Origin: Oscillospiraceae bacterium
Lineage (GTDB): Bacteria; Bacillota; Clostridia; Oscillospirales; Oscillospiraceae
Assembly (NCBI GenBank): GCA_016296565.1
Contig: JAEDJB010000118.1
Location: 1 to 5,566 of the forward strand
DNA: 5,566 nt
Direction: 5' to 3'
A program made the position numbers and the translations under genes. The notes beneath the pieces were generated by a model. The model worked only from the letters and a program-made list of their open reading frames with translations. It did not search any database and was not told where the DNA came from. Positions 4,255 to 5,566 of this stretch are shown one piece after another (position 1 is the stretch's first letter; every line of letters starts with the position of its first letter).

Positions 4255-5550
4255 TCAGTAAATTCTGTCCCGCTGGCCTCCTCTCCCCTGGGGAAGGCTG
4301 CGGTCCAGCTTGTCATAGGCCTCCTTCAGAAGGCCGGCGTAGGTGGCTGCCAGGTCCTCGGAGCGGCGGCGGCCCCCGTGGAGGACGATCTCCCCCGACG
4401 GGCGGGCCAGGAGCAGATCCAGCAGTTCCTCGAAAAACTCCCCCTCGCACAGGTGGACCACCCCGCCGGAGACGTGCTCCAGCCAGAACAGGTCGGTGAT
4501 GTCCATGCCCCGCTGGTCCTCAAACCGGCTGAGGAGGTAGACCCCCCGGTACAGGCTCCGGACCGGAGGACGGCGGAGGACGGTGTAGTACACCTCCCCC
4601 TGCCAGGGGTGGAACACGTCCCACACCTGCCGGGGGGCGCAGCGGCAGTACAGCTCCCGCAGCAGCCTCTGCCGGCCCTGGCCCGTCAGCCGGAGCCAGC
4701 GGATCTCCCCCCTCTCGGTGAGGGTGGTGAGGGCCCGGCCGGCGCTGCGACTGAAGGTGGGGCTGCGCGCCGGCTGATGGCAGAAGCCGTCGGCCAGCTC
4801 CTGGAAGATTCCTCCCAGCTCCGTCAGGCGCTTCATGTCCACCGCCCCGGACAAGCGGCCCAGGATCTCCAGAAAGTCCCGGGTGTGCAGATAGTGCACG
4901 GCGTTCTCCCCGCCGTCGGTGACTACATTATTATAAATGATCTCCTCAATGGACTGGATGCCCTGGAAGTAGGCGGAGATGGTGGCGCACTGGGCAGCCT
5001 TCTCCCCGTCGCTCTTTCGGCCCAGGTACCAGTCGAACACCTCCAGCTCCTGGCCGGGGCTGTCGTCCAGCAGGCGGAGGATGCGGCTGATGGGGCTGGA
5101 CTCGAACTCGCTGTCCCCGAAAAAGCGGCTGGCGTTGGCGCTGACCTTGGCCCACAGGCTCCGGCACCAGGCCTGCCACTGGGGACCCAGCTGGTTCTGG
5201 AAGTCCAGGTTCAGCTGCCGGACCCGGACCTCCCCGTCGGGGCCCTGCTCCCGCTCGATGTAGTACAGGTCCCCCCGCTCCGGAGGACTGCAAAAGTCGT
5301 CGTACCATTTGAACAGAAGATAGAAGCTGTTTTCCTGCTGCCCGGCGGCCACCCAGGCCACTGCGGTCCGCGCTTCGCCCGTGGGTGCACCAGAACCGGC
5401 ATACCGGGCGAACATTCCAGCAATTTTGATGTCCGAGAGTATGTCGTGGTACATCCAGCAGATTCGGCACTGTTCGGTATCTTCCATGAGATCATCAAAG
5501 GATTCATGGTCTAAGTAAATCGGGTCATCGAAACACATCACAGACCTCAT
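4255..5550 (-). CDS. Unrecognised protein of about 430 residues, possibly incomplete at its N terminus
   Basis: I do not recognise this family. From the ATG at 5550 it is 431 residues. The frame is also open from there to the window edge, so the true start could lie outside. The ATG at 5538 (Met5) has GAGG 6 nt upstream and is the best in-window alternative; the ATG at 5550 has no clear site. The protein has no signal peptide and no membrane segment, so it is probably cytosolic. The N terminus is acidic with a CxxC (C28-C31, in EQCRICWMYHD), followed by FYLLFKWYDDF and GDLYYIERE. The middle (about 150-260) looks alpha-helical, and the C-terminal half is Arg-, Trp- and Leu-rich (VWDVFHPWQGEVYYTVLRR, FFEELLDLLLARPSGEIVLHGG) with a basic tail. 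The aromatic, mixed composition supports a real gene rather than a shadow of the opposite strand. A weak terminator follows; the deacetylase-like gene lies 134 nt downstream. Confidence 0.7.
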   Translation of the reverse strand: MRSVMCFDDPIYLDHESFDDLMEDTEQCRICWMYHDILSDIKIAGMFARYAGSGAPTGEARTAVAWVAAGQQENSFYLLFKWYDDFCSPPERGDLYYIEREQGPDGEVRVRQLNLDFQNQLGPQWQAWCRSLWAKVSANASRFFGDSEFESSPISRILRLLDDSPGQELEVFDWYLGRKSDGEKAAQCATISAYFQGIQSIEEIIYNNVVTDGGENAVHYLHTRDFLEILGRLSGAVDMKRLTELGGIFQELADGFCHQPARSPTFSRSAGRALTTLTERGEIRWLRLTGQGRQRLLRELYCRCAPRQVWDVFHPWQGEVYYTVLRRPPVRSLYRGVYLLSRFEDQRGMDITDLFWLEHVSGGVVHLCEGEFFEELLDLLLARPSGEIVLHGGRRRSEDLAATYAGLLKEAYDKLDRSLPQGRGGQRDRIY

Positions 5551-5566
5551 TTTCCGATGGGAGCAG

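Noticed and set aside
4114..5514. Long plus-strand open frame of 466 codons antisense to the unknown gene
   Set aside because: Its translation is Ala/Gly/Pro/Val/Leu-rich low-complexity sequence with no recognisable motif, typical of the complement of a GC-rich gene; it also overlaps the 5' part of the deacetylase-like gene.

Overview
The window reads as a GC-rich Firmicutes chromosome segment, most like a butyrate-forming gut member of the Oscillospiraceae (Flavonifractor / Intestinimonas / Pseudoflavonifractor type). This rests on family resemblance and gene content, not on a search: a bifunctional-type phosphoketolase, a clostridial crotonase (Crt), a SleB-family cell wall hydrolase, an SLH-like wall-type domain, and strong AGGAG Shine-Dalgarno sites. 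There are no mobile elements, tRNAs, rRNAs or CRISPR arrays.

Layout. (1) Bases 1-786, plus strand: the C-terminal third of a phosphoketolase gene entering from the left edge, closed by a strong intrinsic terminator (815-849). (2) A second intrinsic terminator on the minus strand (862-899) closes the converging gene. (3) Bases 918-1577, minus: a small secreted SleB-family peptidoglycan hydrolase. Upstream of it lie a 95-nt structured leader closed by a perfect 9-bp helix (1617-1711) and a near-consensus sigma-A promoter (1719-1747) whose predicted start falls at the first base of that helix. (4) Bases 1748-2032: an AT-rich gene-free stretch holding the terminator of the next gene. (5) Bases 2033-2809, minus: an enoyl-CoA hydratase / 3-hydroxybutyryl-CoA dehydratase (crt). 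(6) Bases 2840-4120, minus: a polysaccharide deacetylase-like (NodB-fold) protein with degraded catalytic motifs and two C-terminal SLH-like modules, but no visible signal peptide. (7) Bases 4255-5550, minus: an unrecognised protein of about 430 residues whose start may lie at or beyond the right edge.

Genes 7, 6 and 5 all run leftward. The deacetylase-like gene and crt are only 30 nt apart with no terminator between them, so they are probably co-transcribed. A hairpin with a poor U-tract separates the unknown gene from the deacetylase-like gene and may allow read-through. The sleB-like gene is its own transcription unit.

The most interesting items are the structured leader of the hydrolase gene, which has features resembling the ydaO (cyclic di-AMP) riboswitch but lacks part of its signature, and the apparently catalytically dead deacetylase-like protein.
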